A DNA stretch of 64,000 nt from FEN-1219 sp039933105 (lineage in GTDB: Bacteria; Pseudomonadota; Gammaproteobacteria; Steroidobacterales; Rariloculaceae), in contig JBDTOT010000001.1 in assembly GCA_039933105.1 (NCBI GenBank), positions 1 through 64,000 on the forward strand, given 5' to 3'. Below the pieces are notes generated by a model. The model did not search any database. It had not been told where the DNA came from and was given only the letters and a program-made list of their open reading frames with translations. The stretch's first letter is position 1; each line of letters starts with the position of its first letter. Made by a program: the position numbers and the translations under genes. This document shows positions 32,515-41,499 of the stretch, piece by piece.

Positions 32515-34506
32515 TCAGCGCTGCTGCGCCAGCGCGCCCAATGCCGCTTCGATCCCGCCGAGCTCGATCGGTTTTACGAGATGCAGAGCGAACCCAGCCT
32601 CACGCGAGCGCTCACGGTCGCGCGCTTGACCCCAGCCGCTGAGTGCAATGAGCACCGTCCGCGCCGTATTTGGTTTTGCGCGCAGCTCGCGCGCGAGCTC
32701 GAATCCGTTCATTCCCGGCAGCCCAAGGTCGAGGAACGCGAACTCGGGCACGACCGCGTCGGTGCTCGCCAGCGCTTGCTGCGCGTCGTGTGCGACGCGG
32801 ACTTCATGACCGAGCCTCTCGAGCAACATCGCGAGGGTCGTGGCGAAGTCCACATTGTCGTCGACGAGGAGTATCCGATGCCGTGGGCGCAGTTGTTGCG
32901 GGGACGGAGGCTCCTCCACGCGCTCCGACGCGAGAGCCGCAACCAGGGGCAGCGTCACCGTGAATACGCTGCCTTCGCCCGTTCCGGCGCTCGAGGCTGT
33001 AAGAGTTCCTTCCTGCAGCTCGACGAGCCGCTTCGCGAGCGCCAGACCTATACCGAGACCGCTCTGGTGGCGTTCGAGCGAACCGTCACCCTGCGCGAAC
33101 ATCTCGAAGATCCGCGGCAGCACGTGGGCCGAAATCCCGATACCGCCGTCTCGTACCTCAACGCGCAGAGCCGGCCCCACGACGCGCGCAGAAAGCGTCA
33201 CGCGTGCGCCGTGCTCGCTGAATTTCGCAGCGTTGTTCAGCAGGTTGGCAAAGACCTGTGCGAGCCGCACGGCGTCTGCCCGAACATAGATAGGCTGGCT
33301 CGGCAACTCGATCTCGAGGGTCTGTTTACGTGCGTCGTATAGCGGGCGCGCGGTATCCGCGGCGTCTTTTACGATCGGCGCCAGCTCGACGGTCTGCCCA
33401 CGCACCGTGAGCTTGCCGCTGGTGATGCGTGATATGTCGAGCAGATCGTCCACGAGGCGGACCATCTGCTTGAGCTGCCGCCCGATAATGCCCTGCGCTT
33501 CTCTCGCAATAGATGTGTCGGTGTTGGTCGCCTGGAGCAGACTGATCGCGTTGACCATGGGCGCGAGCGGGTTCCTGAGCTCGTGCGCGAGCGTCGCGAG
33601 AAATTCGTCCTTGCGCTGGTCGGCAACGCGCAGCGCGGCTTCGGCCTCACGGCGCTCAGTGGTTTCGAGCTGCAGCGCGTTGTTAGACGCCTCGAGTGCC
33701 GACGCCCGTTCGTCTACCTCGCCGAGCATGGTGTTGAACGCTTCAACGAGAACGCCAACCTCGTCCTCGGTCGTCCGCGCCGCGCGCAGCGTGAAGTCGC
33801 GGCGCTTGATGACGGCGTGCGCGACCTCGGTGATGGCCGTGACGGGGCGCGTTACCGATCCGGCCAGCCACACCGCGACGAAGCCCGCCACCAGCATGCC
33901 GCCCAGCATTACTCCACCGAGCAGCAGCACATAGTCGCGGATCCGGTCCGCGAGGTCGTAGCTCGACTCGAGGTATACGGCACCGAGAAGCTCGTCGTTC
34001 TTCACGATCGGCTGGAACATCCTGAGGGTTCTGCCCTGGATCTGCACACCGGGCGGTCCGAGCGGCGGGAAAGTTGCGGTGTCGACGCGAGGGAACGTAG
34101 CGAACAACGAGCCGTTCGGACTATAGATGGCCGCCGTGCGGATCGACGGCCGGCTGTTAAGCAGATCTAGATTAGTCGCGGCGGCCTGCGGATCGTCGAA
34201 CTGCAATGCGGGAATGTTCATGCGCGCGAGCAGGTCGGCCTGCGTCGTCGCATCGGCTAGGAGGAAATTGCGGTAGTACGAAATCTCGTAGACGAGCATC
34301 AGCGCCGTGGCGACGGACAACGCGACGAAACTGGTCGCAAGCACGATGATCACGACTTTCGTTCGCAATGACCGGCGAACGGCGCTCAGAAGCGGCAACC
34401 GGCCTCGCTGCAAGGATGATTGTTGCGACTTTATCAAACTGGTCCCGAGGTGCCACCGTCGGCGCAGACGGATCCGGATTCTGCCAAGGGATCGCACGTG
34501 CGGCAA
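32515..34506 (-). CDS. Hybrid sensor histidine kinase with receiver domain
   Basis: The product has up to 663 residues. Membrane helix 1 is near 48-75, a periplasmic sensor of about 110 residues follows, helix 2 is near 195-220, then HAMP (about 220-275), a HisKA domain with phospho-acceptor in AHELRNPLAPM (near 308), the HATPase domain with GIGLALAKRLVE, and a C-terminal receiver with phospho-acceptor Asp in LDLGLPG (near 594). There is no output domain, so phosphotransfer to another protein is expected. The start is a TTG only 43 bases from the divergent TonB gene; a later start near 34398, after GAGG, is likely. yfiR follows at once. Confidence 0.87.
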   Translation of the reverse strand: MPHVRSLGRIRIRLRRRWHLGTSLIKSQQSSLQRGRLPLLSAVRRSLRTKVVIIVLATSFVALSVATALMLVYEISYYRNFLLADATTQADLLARMNIPALQFDDPQAAATNLDLLNSRPSIRTAAIYSPNGSLFATFPRVDTATFPPLGPPGVQIQGRTLRMFQPIVKNDELLGAVYLESSYDLADRIRDYVLLLGGVMLGGMLVAGFVAVWLAGSVTRPVTAITEVAHAVIKRRDFTLRAARTTEDEVGVLVEAFNTMLGEVDERASALEASNNALQLETTERREAEAALRVADQRKDEFLATLAHELRNPLAPMVNAISLLQATNTDTSIAREAQGIIGRQLKQMVRLVDDLLDISRITSGKLTVRGQTVELAPIVKDAADTARPLYDARKQTLEIELPSQPIYVRADAVRLAQVFANLLNNAAKFSEHGARVTLSARVVGPALRVEVRDGGIGISAHVLPRIFEMFAQGDGSLERHQSGLGIGLALAKRLVELQEGTLTASSAGTGEGSVFTVTLPLVAALASERVEEPPSPQQLRPRHRILLVDDNVDFATTLAMLLERLGHEVRVAHDAQQALASTDAVVPEFAFLDLGLPGMNGFELARELRAKPNTARTVLIALSGWGQARDRERSREAGFALHLVKPIELGGIEAALGALAQQR

Positions 34507-34548
34507 CCGCGCCCTATACTTCGCCGCATCGTTTCCCGTTTCGCGGAC

Positions 34549-36609
34549 ATGCCGCCAGTCTCGACAACCTACAGTGCGTCGGCCGCCGCTTCGACTTTGC
34601 GGCGGCGACGCTTCATCGCCACGCTACGATATGCCACGTGGACCTGCGCCTGCGCGCTCGCCATGCAGGCGGCCGCGCAGCTCGCCGGCGAGCGCAGCGC
34701 ATTCGATCTCAGCATCCAGGACCTCGGGCAGGTCCGCGTCACGACAGCATCGCGGCGCGATGAAAACCTGAACGTGACGCCGGCGGCAGTCTATGTGATC
34801 ACCGCCGAGGACATCCGCCGTAGCGGAGTTACGACGATCCAGGATGCGTTGCGGTTGGCGCCCGGAGTCGAGGTCGCGCGAAACGGCTCGCACACATGGA
34901 CGATCTCGATCCGCGGATTCAGCAACGACCTTTCGAATAAGCTCCTCGTGTTGATCGATGGCCGCAGTGTCTACTCCCCACTGTACGCGGGCGTGTTCTG
35001 GGACGTGCAGGACGTCCTGCTGGCCGACGTCGAGCGCATCGAGGTGGTGGCGGGCCCGGGCGGCGCGGTATGGGGCGCTAACGCCGTGAATGGCGTCATC
35101 AACATCATCATTAGATCGGCCGAGGAGCGGCAAGGTCTCTATGCCGAGGTCGGCGCAGGCAACGAGGAAGAAGGCTTCGCGGCGCTGCGTTACGGGTGGA
35201 AGATCAGCGACACGCTATCGGCGAGCGCTTTCGTGAAGACGTTCGACCGCGACGCCGCAAAAGTCGCAGCCACCGGCGCAGACGCCAACGATGACTGGCG
35301 CCTCTCGCACGCTGGCTTCCTGCTCACGTGGCAGCTGGACGCCGCCAGCCGATTGAACGTCCGCACGGATATCTACGAAGGCCGCGAATCGATATTGGCG
35401 CGCGGCGACTTCACACTCGGCACTCTGCCGGTCACGAACATTCCGGCGACCGTGCCCATGAATGGCGGCAGCGTGAACGCGACTTGGACGCACGCACTTG
35501 CTGCCGACGCAAGCTGGCGACTGCAGTTCTACTTCGATCACACCGATCGGCGGATCCCGGGCAGTTTCGACGAGGCACGCAGCACCTACAACCTCGCGTT
35601 CCTGCATGACCTGACTGAGCTTGGTCGCCACGATGTGCAATGGGGCGTCGAGTTCCGTTCCACTAGCGACGATCTCGGCAACACACAGTTCTCCACGTTC
35701 ATTCCGCCGCAGCGAACCGACCAGACACTGAGCGCGTTTGCTCAGGACCGTATTAAACTGAAGGACGAGCGCGTATACCTTACGCTCGGGACCAAGGTCG
35801 AGCACAACGACTACACAGGCTTCGAGCAAGAGCCGAGCGTGCGTTTGACCTGGACTCCCGGCGGCGGCAAATACACGCTCTGGTCCGCCGTGAGTCGTGC
35901 CGTGCGCGTACCGGCGCGGCTCAACACGGATGTGCACCTCTACGCCCCGATCCAGCTGCCAGGCCTGCCGCCCGTCTACATCAACGTGAACGGCGACCCG
36001 AATTTTCTGAGCGAAACCGTCGATGCGTACGAATTCGGCTATAGGGTGCGCGTCAGCGACAAGCTGTCGCTCGACGTGGCCGCGTTCGACAATTTCTACG
36101 ACCACCTGCAGACCAGCGAACCGGCGGGCGGCGTCATCGCCGTGCCGGGACCGCCGGCATATCTGATCATCCCTGCCGTCGAAGGCAACCTCATGGAGGG
36201 CGAGAACTACGGCGCGTCGTTCTCGGCGAATTGGCAGGCGCTCGCGCGTTGGCGACTGAAGTTTCAGGCCTCGACGCTGCGGATGCGCCTAGAGACAAAG
36301 GCCGGCGGAGCGGACGTGAACGCGCTCGCGATTTCTGGCAACAGCCCGGAAAACATGCTGTCCGTACTGTCGTTTCTCGAACTCAAGCACGGCGTCACCC
36401 TGTATACCGGAATCCGCCACGTCGACGAGTTGCCTTCGCTCCGCGTACCGGCCTATGACGCCGTTGACGTGAGCGTTGGATGGCGTGCCAGTGATCGTTT
36501 GCACCTGTCGCTGACCGTGCAGAACCTGAACGACGCCGAGCACGCCGAATTCAGTGGTGGAGCATTGATCGAGCGCAGCGTGTTTGCGCGCTTCGATTGG
36601 CGGCTCTAG
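34549..36609 (+). CDS. TonB-dependent outer-membrane receptor
   Basis: The product has 686 residues. An N-terminal export signal includes a basic RRRRFIATLRY and the hydrophobic stretch after it. The plug domain (about 60-190) shows ASRRDENLNVTPAAVYVITAE, LRLAPGVEVAR, SIRGF and RIEVVAGPGGAVWGANAVNG. The rest is a 22-strand barrel with a terminal aromatic strand ending FDWRL. Ligand unknown. It is divergent from the hybrid kinase and yfiR, an arrangement often seen where the kinase-YfiR pair and receptor form one signalling unit. ATG at 34549 gives a normal signal length; a longer in-frame extension upstream lacks a good start. Confidence 0.87.
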   Translation: MPPVSTTYSASAAASTLRRRRFIATLRYATWTCACALAMQAAAQLAGERSAFDLSIQDLGQVRVTTASRRDENLNVTPAAVYVITAEDIRRSGVTTIQDALRLAPGVEVARNGSHTWTISIRGFSNDLSNKLLVLIDGRSVYSPLYAGVFWDVQDVLLADVERIEVVAGPGGAVWGANAVNGVINIIIRSAEERQGLYAEVGAGNEEEGFAALRYGWKISDTLSASAFVKTFDRDAAKVAATGADANDDWRLSHAGFLLTWQLDAASRLNVRTDIYEGRESILARGDFTLGTLPVTNIPATVPMNGGSVNATWTHALAADASWRLQFYFDHTDRRIPGSFDEARSTYNLAFLHDLTELGRHDVQWGVEFRSTSDDLGNTQFSTFIPPQRTDQTLSAFAQDRIKLKDERVYLTLGTKVEHNDYTGFEQEPSVRLTWTPGGGKYTLWSAVSRAVRVPARLNTDVHLYAPIQLPGLPPVYINVNGDPNFLSETVDAYEFGYRVRVSDKLSLDVAAFDNFYDHLQTSEPAGGVIAVPGPPAYLIIPAVEGNLMEGENYGASFSANWQALARWRLKFQASTLRMRLETKAGGADVNALAISGNSPENMLSVLSFLELKHGVTLYTGIRHVDELPSLRVPAYDAVDVSVGWRASDRLHLSLTVQNLNDAEHAEFSGGALIERSVFARFDWRL

Positions 36610-36621
36610 CGCGCTCTAGGC

Positions 36622-39267
36622 CTACTCGAGCGGTTGCGGCCGATACGCGCGATACAGCGCCGCAAATTCAACGGACGTGACGGGCGTACTGAAGTAGTAA
36701 CCCTGCATCTCGTCGCACGAGTGCTCCCGCAGGAACGCCTGCTGTTCCGGAGTCTCCACGCCTTCGGCCACCACCGTGAGACTGAGCGTCTTGCCCATCG
36801 CGATGATCGCCTCGGTGATCGCGCGATCCTCCGCGTTCCTCGCCACTTCGCGAATGAACGAGCGGTCCACTTTCAACGTGTCGATGGGGAACCGCTTCAG
36901 ATGCGCCAGCGATGAGTAGCCCGTGCCAAAGTCGTCGATCGCGAGCCGCACGCCGAGCGACTTGATGGCCGTGAGAACCATGACCGCCCGCTCGGAGTTC
37001 TGCATGATCGTGCTTTCGGTAACTTCGAGCTCGAGCAGATAAGGCGGCATTCCGGTATCGGCCAGCGCCTTCTCGATCTCCTCGATGAGATCGTCATCAT
37101 TGAGCTGGCGCATGGAAAGATTCACGGACATGCGGATCGGCGGCAGGCCCTCGCTCTGCCACGCCATGTTCTGCCTGCACGCCTCGCGCAGCACCCACCT
37201 GCCGATGGGCACGATGAGCCCGGTTTCCTCGGCAAGAGGAATGAACTGCGCCGGCGCCACTGAGCCCAGCTCCGGCGTGTACCAACGCAGCAACGCCTCA
37301 ACGCCGGTGATGCCGCCGGAGCGAAAATCGACTTTGGCCTGGTAGTGCAGTGAGAACTCTTGATTCTCGAGCGCGCGGCGCATGTTGGTCTCGAGCGTGA
37401 GCCGCTCGATCGAATGCGCCTTCATGTCCTGGGTATAGAACTGATAGTTGTTCTTGCCCTCTTGCTTCGCCAGGTACATCGCCATGTCGGCGTGCTTCAT
37501 GAGGGCATGCTCGTCCTGCCCTTCCGCGGAATGCATGCAGACGCCGATGCTGGCCGTCACGCGGCACTCATGCCCCAAGATCACGACGGGCTTCATGGCT
37601 GCCGCGAGTATGCTGCGCGCGATCGTGCCGACCTGCGTTTCGCTGCTGACTTCCTGCAGCAACACGACGAACTCGTCGCCACCAAGGCGCGCGACGACGT
37701 CGCTCGCACGCACGCAATCCTTCAAACGCGCTGCGATCTCACGCAGCAGCACATCGCCCGCTTCATGGCCGAGCGTGTCGTTGATGATCTTGAATCGATC
37801 GAGATCCACGAACAGCACCGCGAACTCACGCTTATAGCGGCGCGCCGTCTCGGCGGCGAGCACGAGCAGCTCCATGAACATCGCGCGGTTCGGAAGCCCC
37901 GTGAGCCCGTCGTGGGTGGCCAGGTATTGAATCCTCTCCTCGTCGCGTTTGCGACTGGAGATATCTTCGACGATCGAGACGTCATGCACAGGGCGGCCGC
38001 GGCGATCGCGTTTGACAGCGATCGTGAGGCCCACCCAGAGCGCGTCGCCGTCTTTGCGCAGGTAGCGCTTCTCGAGCTTGAACGACTTGATCTCTCCCGA
38101 GCGCAGTTGATCGCGAAGGGCGTCGGTTCTGCCTGCGTCATCGGGGTGTGTGATCTGCGCGATCGTGAGAGTCAGGAGCTCATGTTCCGAGTAGCCCAGC
38201 ATCTCGCAAAGCTGGGGATTCACATAAATGAAGCGACCCCCGTCCCCGACGTGCGCAATGCCGATGGCGGCGAGCTCCATCGTGGACGAAAACCGCTCTT
38301 CGCTTTCGCGCAATTGCTCCATGTCGACGGCGCGCTGATAGAAGTGGCCGATCTCTGCGGCCGCGACACGCAGCACGCGGTTCAGACCGGGATCGGGCGG
38401 CGCGATCTGCGGCGCATAAAACTCGAGCACGCCGAGCACGGTGCCGCGCGAACGCACCGCAACGAACAAGCCGGAACGCCAATCGACGTCCGCCGACATT
38501 CGCGTGGCAGCGGTGCGCCGATCGGTCTCTATTTCAGCCACCCATACGGGCTCGCCATGGCCTGGCAACCAGTCGGGCACGTCACGCAGCGCGCCTATGA
38601 TCGATTGGCCGCCGCCGCTCATGCCGGGAGCGATAGATCGAGCGGCGGGCGCGCCCCACCCTCCACACCAGCGCAACTGTCCATGTTGCTCGTCAACGCC
38701 CCAGAAAGCGCCGGCCGCCCAGCTTTCGAGCTCGCAAATGGAATGCACGACGACTTTCAACGCCTCCGGCACGCCATCGGTCTCGGCGAGAATCCGTGCG
38801 ATCGTGTGCTCGAGCTGCTGGAGATGCTTCGACCGCATCGCGACACCGACGTCGTTCGCAATGCCGCGATAACCGCGAAATCCGAGCCGTTCGTGGAAGA
38901 TAGGCTGACCACTGAAGCTCACGAAGCGCGTTGCCCCGTGTGCGTCGGTCAGGGGCAGGATCAGATCGCTGAACGCTTGTCGCTCCGCGAACAGCGTGGA
39001 CTGCGGACCCCAATCCGGATCGCCGACCGGTGCCGCGCAGAGCTCGCGCATGGTCTTGCCAATGAGATCGGAGAAACAACCGGCGGCGTCCGTGGGCTGG
39101 CGGGTCTTGCGCAGAGTGAAGCGCAGCTGCTCGTCCTGCTCCCAGTAGCAGTCTGCCGCGAGATCGACGACGCACTCGAGCCTGGCTTCCGCCCGGCGTA
39201 GAGAGTCCCCCTCCGGCGCTTCGCCGCGCGTCGGTTCACGCGCGACAGCTGCCTTCTTCGCGGTCAT
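36622..39267 (-). CDS. PAS-GAF-PAS-GGDEF-EAL cyclic-di-GMP protein
   Basis: This 881-residue soluble protein has a PAS-like region (about 25-140), a GAF domain (about 150-315), a second PAS/PAC (about 325-445), a GGDEF domain (about 450-615) with RLGGDEF near 529, and an EAL domain (about 625-875) with GVEALLRW near 657. The EAL catalytic motifs NLS, EVTES, DDFGTGYSS and AEGVET are all present, so both cyclase and phosphodiesterase sites look intact. No membrane segment is seen. It is convergent with the TonB receptor gene. No ligand for the PAS or GAF domains can be named. Confidence 0.92.
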   Translation of the reverse strand: MTAKKAAVAREPTRGEAPEGDSLRRAEARLECVVDLAADCYWEQDEQLRFTLRKTRQPTDAAGCFSDLIGKTMRELCAAPVGDPDWGPQSTLFAERQAFSDLILPLTDAHGATRFVSFSGQPIFHERLGFRGYRGIANDVGVAMRSKHLQQLEHTIARILAETDGVPEALKVVVHSICELESWAAGAFWGVDEQHGQLRWCGGWGAPAARSIAPGMSGGGQSIIGALRDVPDWLPGHGEPVWVAEIETDRRTAATRMSADVDWRSGLFVAVRSRGTVLGVLEFYAPQIAPPDPGLNRVLRVAAAEIGHFYQRAVDMEQLRESEERFSSTMELAAIGIAHVGDGGRFIYVNPQLCEMLGYSEHELLTLTIAQITHPDDAGRTDALRDQLRSGEIKSFKLEKRYLRKDGDALWVGLTIAVKRDRRGRPVHDVSIVEDISSRKRDEERIQYLATHDGLTGLPNRAMFMELLVLAAETARRYKREFAVLFVDLDRFKIINDTLGHEAGDVLLREIAARLKDCVRASDVVARLGGDEFVVLLQEVSSETQVGTIARSILAAAMKPVVILGHECRVTASIGVCMHSAEGQDEHALMKHADMAMYLAKQEGKNNYQFYTQDMKAHSIERLTLETNMRRALENQEFSLHYQAKVDFRSGGITGVEALLRWYTPELGSVAPAQFIPLAEETGLIVPIGRWVLREACRQNMAWQSEGLPPIRMSVNLSMRQLNDDDLIEEIEKALADTGMPPYLLELEVTESTIMQNSERAVMVLTAIKSLGVRLAIDDFGTGYSSLAHLKRFPIDTLKVDRSFIREVARNAEDRAITEAIIAMGKTLSLTVVAEGVETPEQQAFLREHSCDEMQGYYFSTPVTSVEFAALYRAYRPQPLE

Positions 39268-39463
39268 GACGGTTCCTAGAGTCGACGGCGCCCGAGCTCC
39301 CCCGGAGCTGTACCGGGCCGCGACTGAAAGTAACCCGACAATCGTATTCAGCCACTAATCATCGCCGCATTGAGCACGTCTCACTTCCGTGGCCACGTCC
39401 GCGACACAGTTCACGACTGGGGCAGTTTTGGTGCGCGGCGCGCCAAAAAGGCGCTGCGAAGGG

Positions 39464-39562
39464 TCAGAGGAGGCGTTCGATGTTTTCCGGCGGCCGGCCG
39501 AGCACGGCACGATTGCCGACGACCACGATCGGCCGCTCGATGAGAATTGGGTGTTTGCGCCT
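39464..39562 (-). pseudogene. arsC: C-terminal remnant of an ArsC-type arsenate reductase
   Basis: The last 30 or so codons of the frame ending at 39464 read HPILIERPIVVVGNRAVLGR followed by PPENIERLL, the characteristic C-terminus of glutaredoxin-dependent ArsC (about 115-140 residues when intact). Upstream of about 39562 the frame no longer matches and passes into sequence that codes for another gene in a different frame, so the N-terminal region with the catalytic Cys is gone. The break lies next to an 11-bp tandem repeat. It is very unlikely to be functional. Confidence 0.7.
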
Positions 39563-39572
39563 TTGGCGGCAG

Positions 39573-39594
39573 GTCGACACGAGGTCGACACGAG
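39573..39594. repeat. 11-bp tandem direct repeat
   Basis: GTCGACACGAG occurs twice without a gap (39573-39583 and 39584-39594), directly at the broken edge of the arsC remnant. It may be a scar of the deletion or join that destroyed arsC. Confidence 0.8.
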
Positions 39595-39618
39595 TGGAAA
39601 TTCGCGAGCGGCGGCGGC

Positions 39619-39975
39619 TCAGGCGGCTGCGCCAGCGTCCGCCTCGGCGTAGACGACGGGGATGTGCTTGCGCGCGGCGTAACTCATCGCGAACGTGAGG
39701 ACGGCGGTCACCGGCATGGGGCGACGCGCCACGATGGTCTTGATCCGCTGCGTGATTTCCTCGCCGGCTTTGGCGCGATCGGTGACGCGCTCGATCGTCG
39801 CGAGCACGACCGTATCGTCGAACGGTTCGGGCTCCGTGTGCACTCGCACGTAGTCCGGCTCGGAGGAACCGGGCGACGGCAGCATATTCAGCACTTTTAC
39901 ATCCATGCTCGCGTCCATCTCGTCGCACGCGCGGACGAACCGCGCGGGCTCACGAATATTTGGAGCAAGAGCCAT
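39619..39975 (-). CDS. Small protein of unknown function
   Basis: The product has 118 residues and no signal peptide or membrane segment. It begins MALAPNIREPARFVRACDEM and contains a charged central part and the segment RPMPVTAVLTFAMSYAARKH. Third positions are GC-rich, consistent with real coding. No family is recognised and the ribosome site is weak. The downstream neighbour is the arsC remnant and the upstream neighbour is the otsA operon. Confidence 0.5.
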   Translation of the reverse strand: MALAPNIREPARFVRACDEMDASMDVKVLNMLPSPGSSEPDYVRVHTEPEPFDDTVVLATIERVTDRAKAGEEITQRIKTIVARRPMPVTAVLTFAMSYAARKHIPVVYAEADAGAAA

Positions 39976-40107
39976 GCCACGCACGCCGGAAGGCCAAGCG
40001 GCAGGTCGGGAACGAACGTTATGTCGCGCTCGACTGACGAACTTGGTCAGATAGTGACGGGCACGGAACTGCCGCCAATGACCACTGCCCGCGCGACGGC
40101 GCAGTCA

Positions 40108-41499
40108 TCAATTTGGCGCCACGCCGCCCGCGGCGCTAAGTGCGGCGACGAAACGGTTGCGCCACGCGTCGATGTCGTTTTGCCGTAGCACTTCCAGCAT
40201 CGCACTCTGGCGAGCGCGCCGCTCGTCGCGGGACATCGTCAAACTACGGTGAATACCTTCCACGATGGCGTCGACATCGACGGGGTTCACGAGCACGGCG
40301 TCCCGTAACTCATCCGCCGCACCGGCCATCGTCGAGAGCACGAGGACGCCGGGATCGTTTAGATCTTGCGCTGCAACGTACTCCTTGGCGACCAGGTTCA
40401 TGCCGTCGCGAAATGGCGTGACGAGGCCCACGCGCGCAAGCCGGAATATCGCCAACAACGAACCGCGATCGATCGCGCGGTTCAGATACCTAAGCGGAAC
40501 CCAATCAACCTCGGCGAACTTGCCATTGATGTGTCCGGCTCGGCGCTCGAGCTCGTGACGAATCTCGGTATACGCCGGCACGGCCGAGCGGGTCGGCGCC
40601 GCAATCTGCATGAAGACGATCTCTCGCTGGAACTCCGCGTGACGCTCGAGCAGCGCTTCATACGCCTCGAAACGTCTCGACAACCCTTTGCTGTAGTCGA
40701 GACGATCGACGCCGATCATCAGTCGGCGGCCACTCAGGCTCGCACGAATGTCCGCGATGAAGCGCGATCCCTCGCCGGCGGCGGCGCGCGTGGCACACGC
40801 GTCCACGTCTATGCCGATGGGGAACACCATCGCGTAGACCGTCCGCTCGCCAAGACGCAGCGAGCCGTCGGGATGCACAACTGCTCCGATGCCGGGCTGC
40901 GTGACCGCCTCCCGAAACGCAGAGAGGTCACGCTCCGTCTGAAAACCCACGACGTCGTAACTGCACAAGCCACGCAGCAGCTGCTCGTGCACGGGCAATG
41001 CGCGCAACACGTCGGACGGCGGAAACGGCGTATGCAGAAAAAACCCGAGCGGCTGAGTCGCGCCGGCCGCCCTGAGACGCTCACCCAGCGGGATCAGGTG
41101 AAAGTCGTGCACCCAGATCAGATCGTCCTCCCGCAGCAGCGGAAGCAACTTCTGCGCGAACAGGTCGCTGACGCCGATGTAGCTCTCGAACTGGGAGCGG
41201 TCGTATTCGGATAACCCCAGTCGGTAGTGAAACAGTGGCCAGAGTGTCGTGTTGCAGAAGCCGTTGTAGTAACGCTCGAATAGCGTTTCGTCGAGAGCGA
41301 TCGTCGCGTACGTGATTCCGTCGCGCACGCGCACTTCCGTTTCCCCGGAGGCGCCGGCAGGCAGTAGCTTGCCGTTCCAACCGAACCAGACACCGCCGCC
41401 GTTCTCGAGCGCGCGCAGTACACCGACCGCGAGGCCACCGGCGGCGGCTTTGTCTTCCGGATCCGCGACGCGGTTGGAGACGGCGATGACTCGGCTCAC
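40108..41499 (-). CDS. otsA: Trehalose-6-phosphate synthase
   Basis: The 463-residue GT20 enzyme makes trehalose 6-phosphate from UDP-glucose and glucose 6-phosphate. Visible motifs are VSNRV at the start, the glycine-rich GGLAVGVLRAL, DDLIWVHDFHLIPL, GFFLHTPFPP, GVDRLDYSKGL and PFRDGMNLVAKEYVA with the donor-site residues. The GTG at 41499 overlaps the stop of the GH15 gene as GTGA. Third gene of the operon otsB, GH15, otsA. Confidence 0.93.
   Translation of the reverse strand: MSRVIAVSNRVADPEDKAAAGGLAVGVLRALENGGGVWFGWNGKLLPAGASGETEVRVRDGITYATIALDETLFERYYNGFCNTTLWPLFHYRLGLSEYDRSQFESYIGVSDLFAQKLLPLLREDDLIWVHDFHLIPLGERLRAAGATQPLGFFLHTPFPPSDVLRALPVHEQLLRGLCSYDVVGFQTERDLSAFREAVTQPGIGAVVHPDGSLRLGERTVYAMVFPIGIDVDACATRAAAGEGSRFIADIRASLSGRRLMIGVDRLDYSKGLSRRFEAYEALLERHAEFQREIVFMQIAAPTRSAVPAYTEIRHELERRAGHINGKFAEVDWVPLRYLNRAIDRGSLLAIFRLARVGLVTPFRDGMNLVAKEYVAAQDLNDPGVLVLSTMAGAADELRDAVLVNPVDVDAIVEGIHRSLTMSRDERRARQSAMLEVLRQNDIDAWRNRFVAALSAAGGVAPN

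Noticed and set aside
37360..39201. A 613-codon open frame antisense to the GGDEF/EAL gene
   Set aside because: In GC-rich DNA stop-poor antisense frames are common; the product has no motif or signal, and the sense frame has complete domains.
39573..39594. Start of a CRISPR or satellite array
   Set aside because: Only two 11-bp units without spacers; no further copies follow.
39563..39928. The long frame upstream of the arsC tail as part of an intact arsC
   Set aside because: It shows no ArsC motif and is the shifted frame of the 118-residue gene; only the last 30 or so codons match ArsC.
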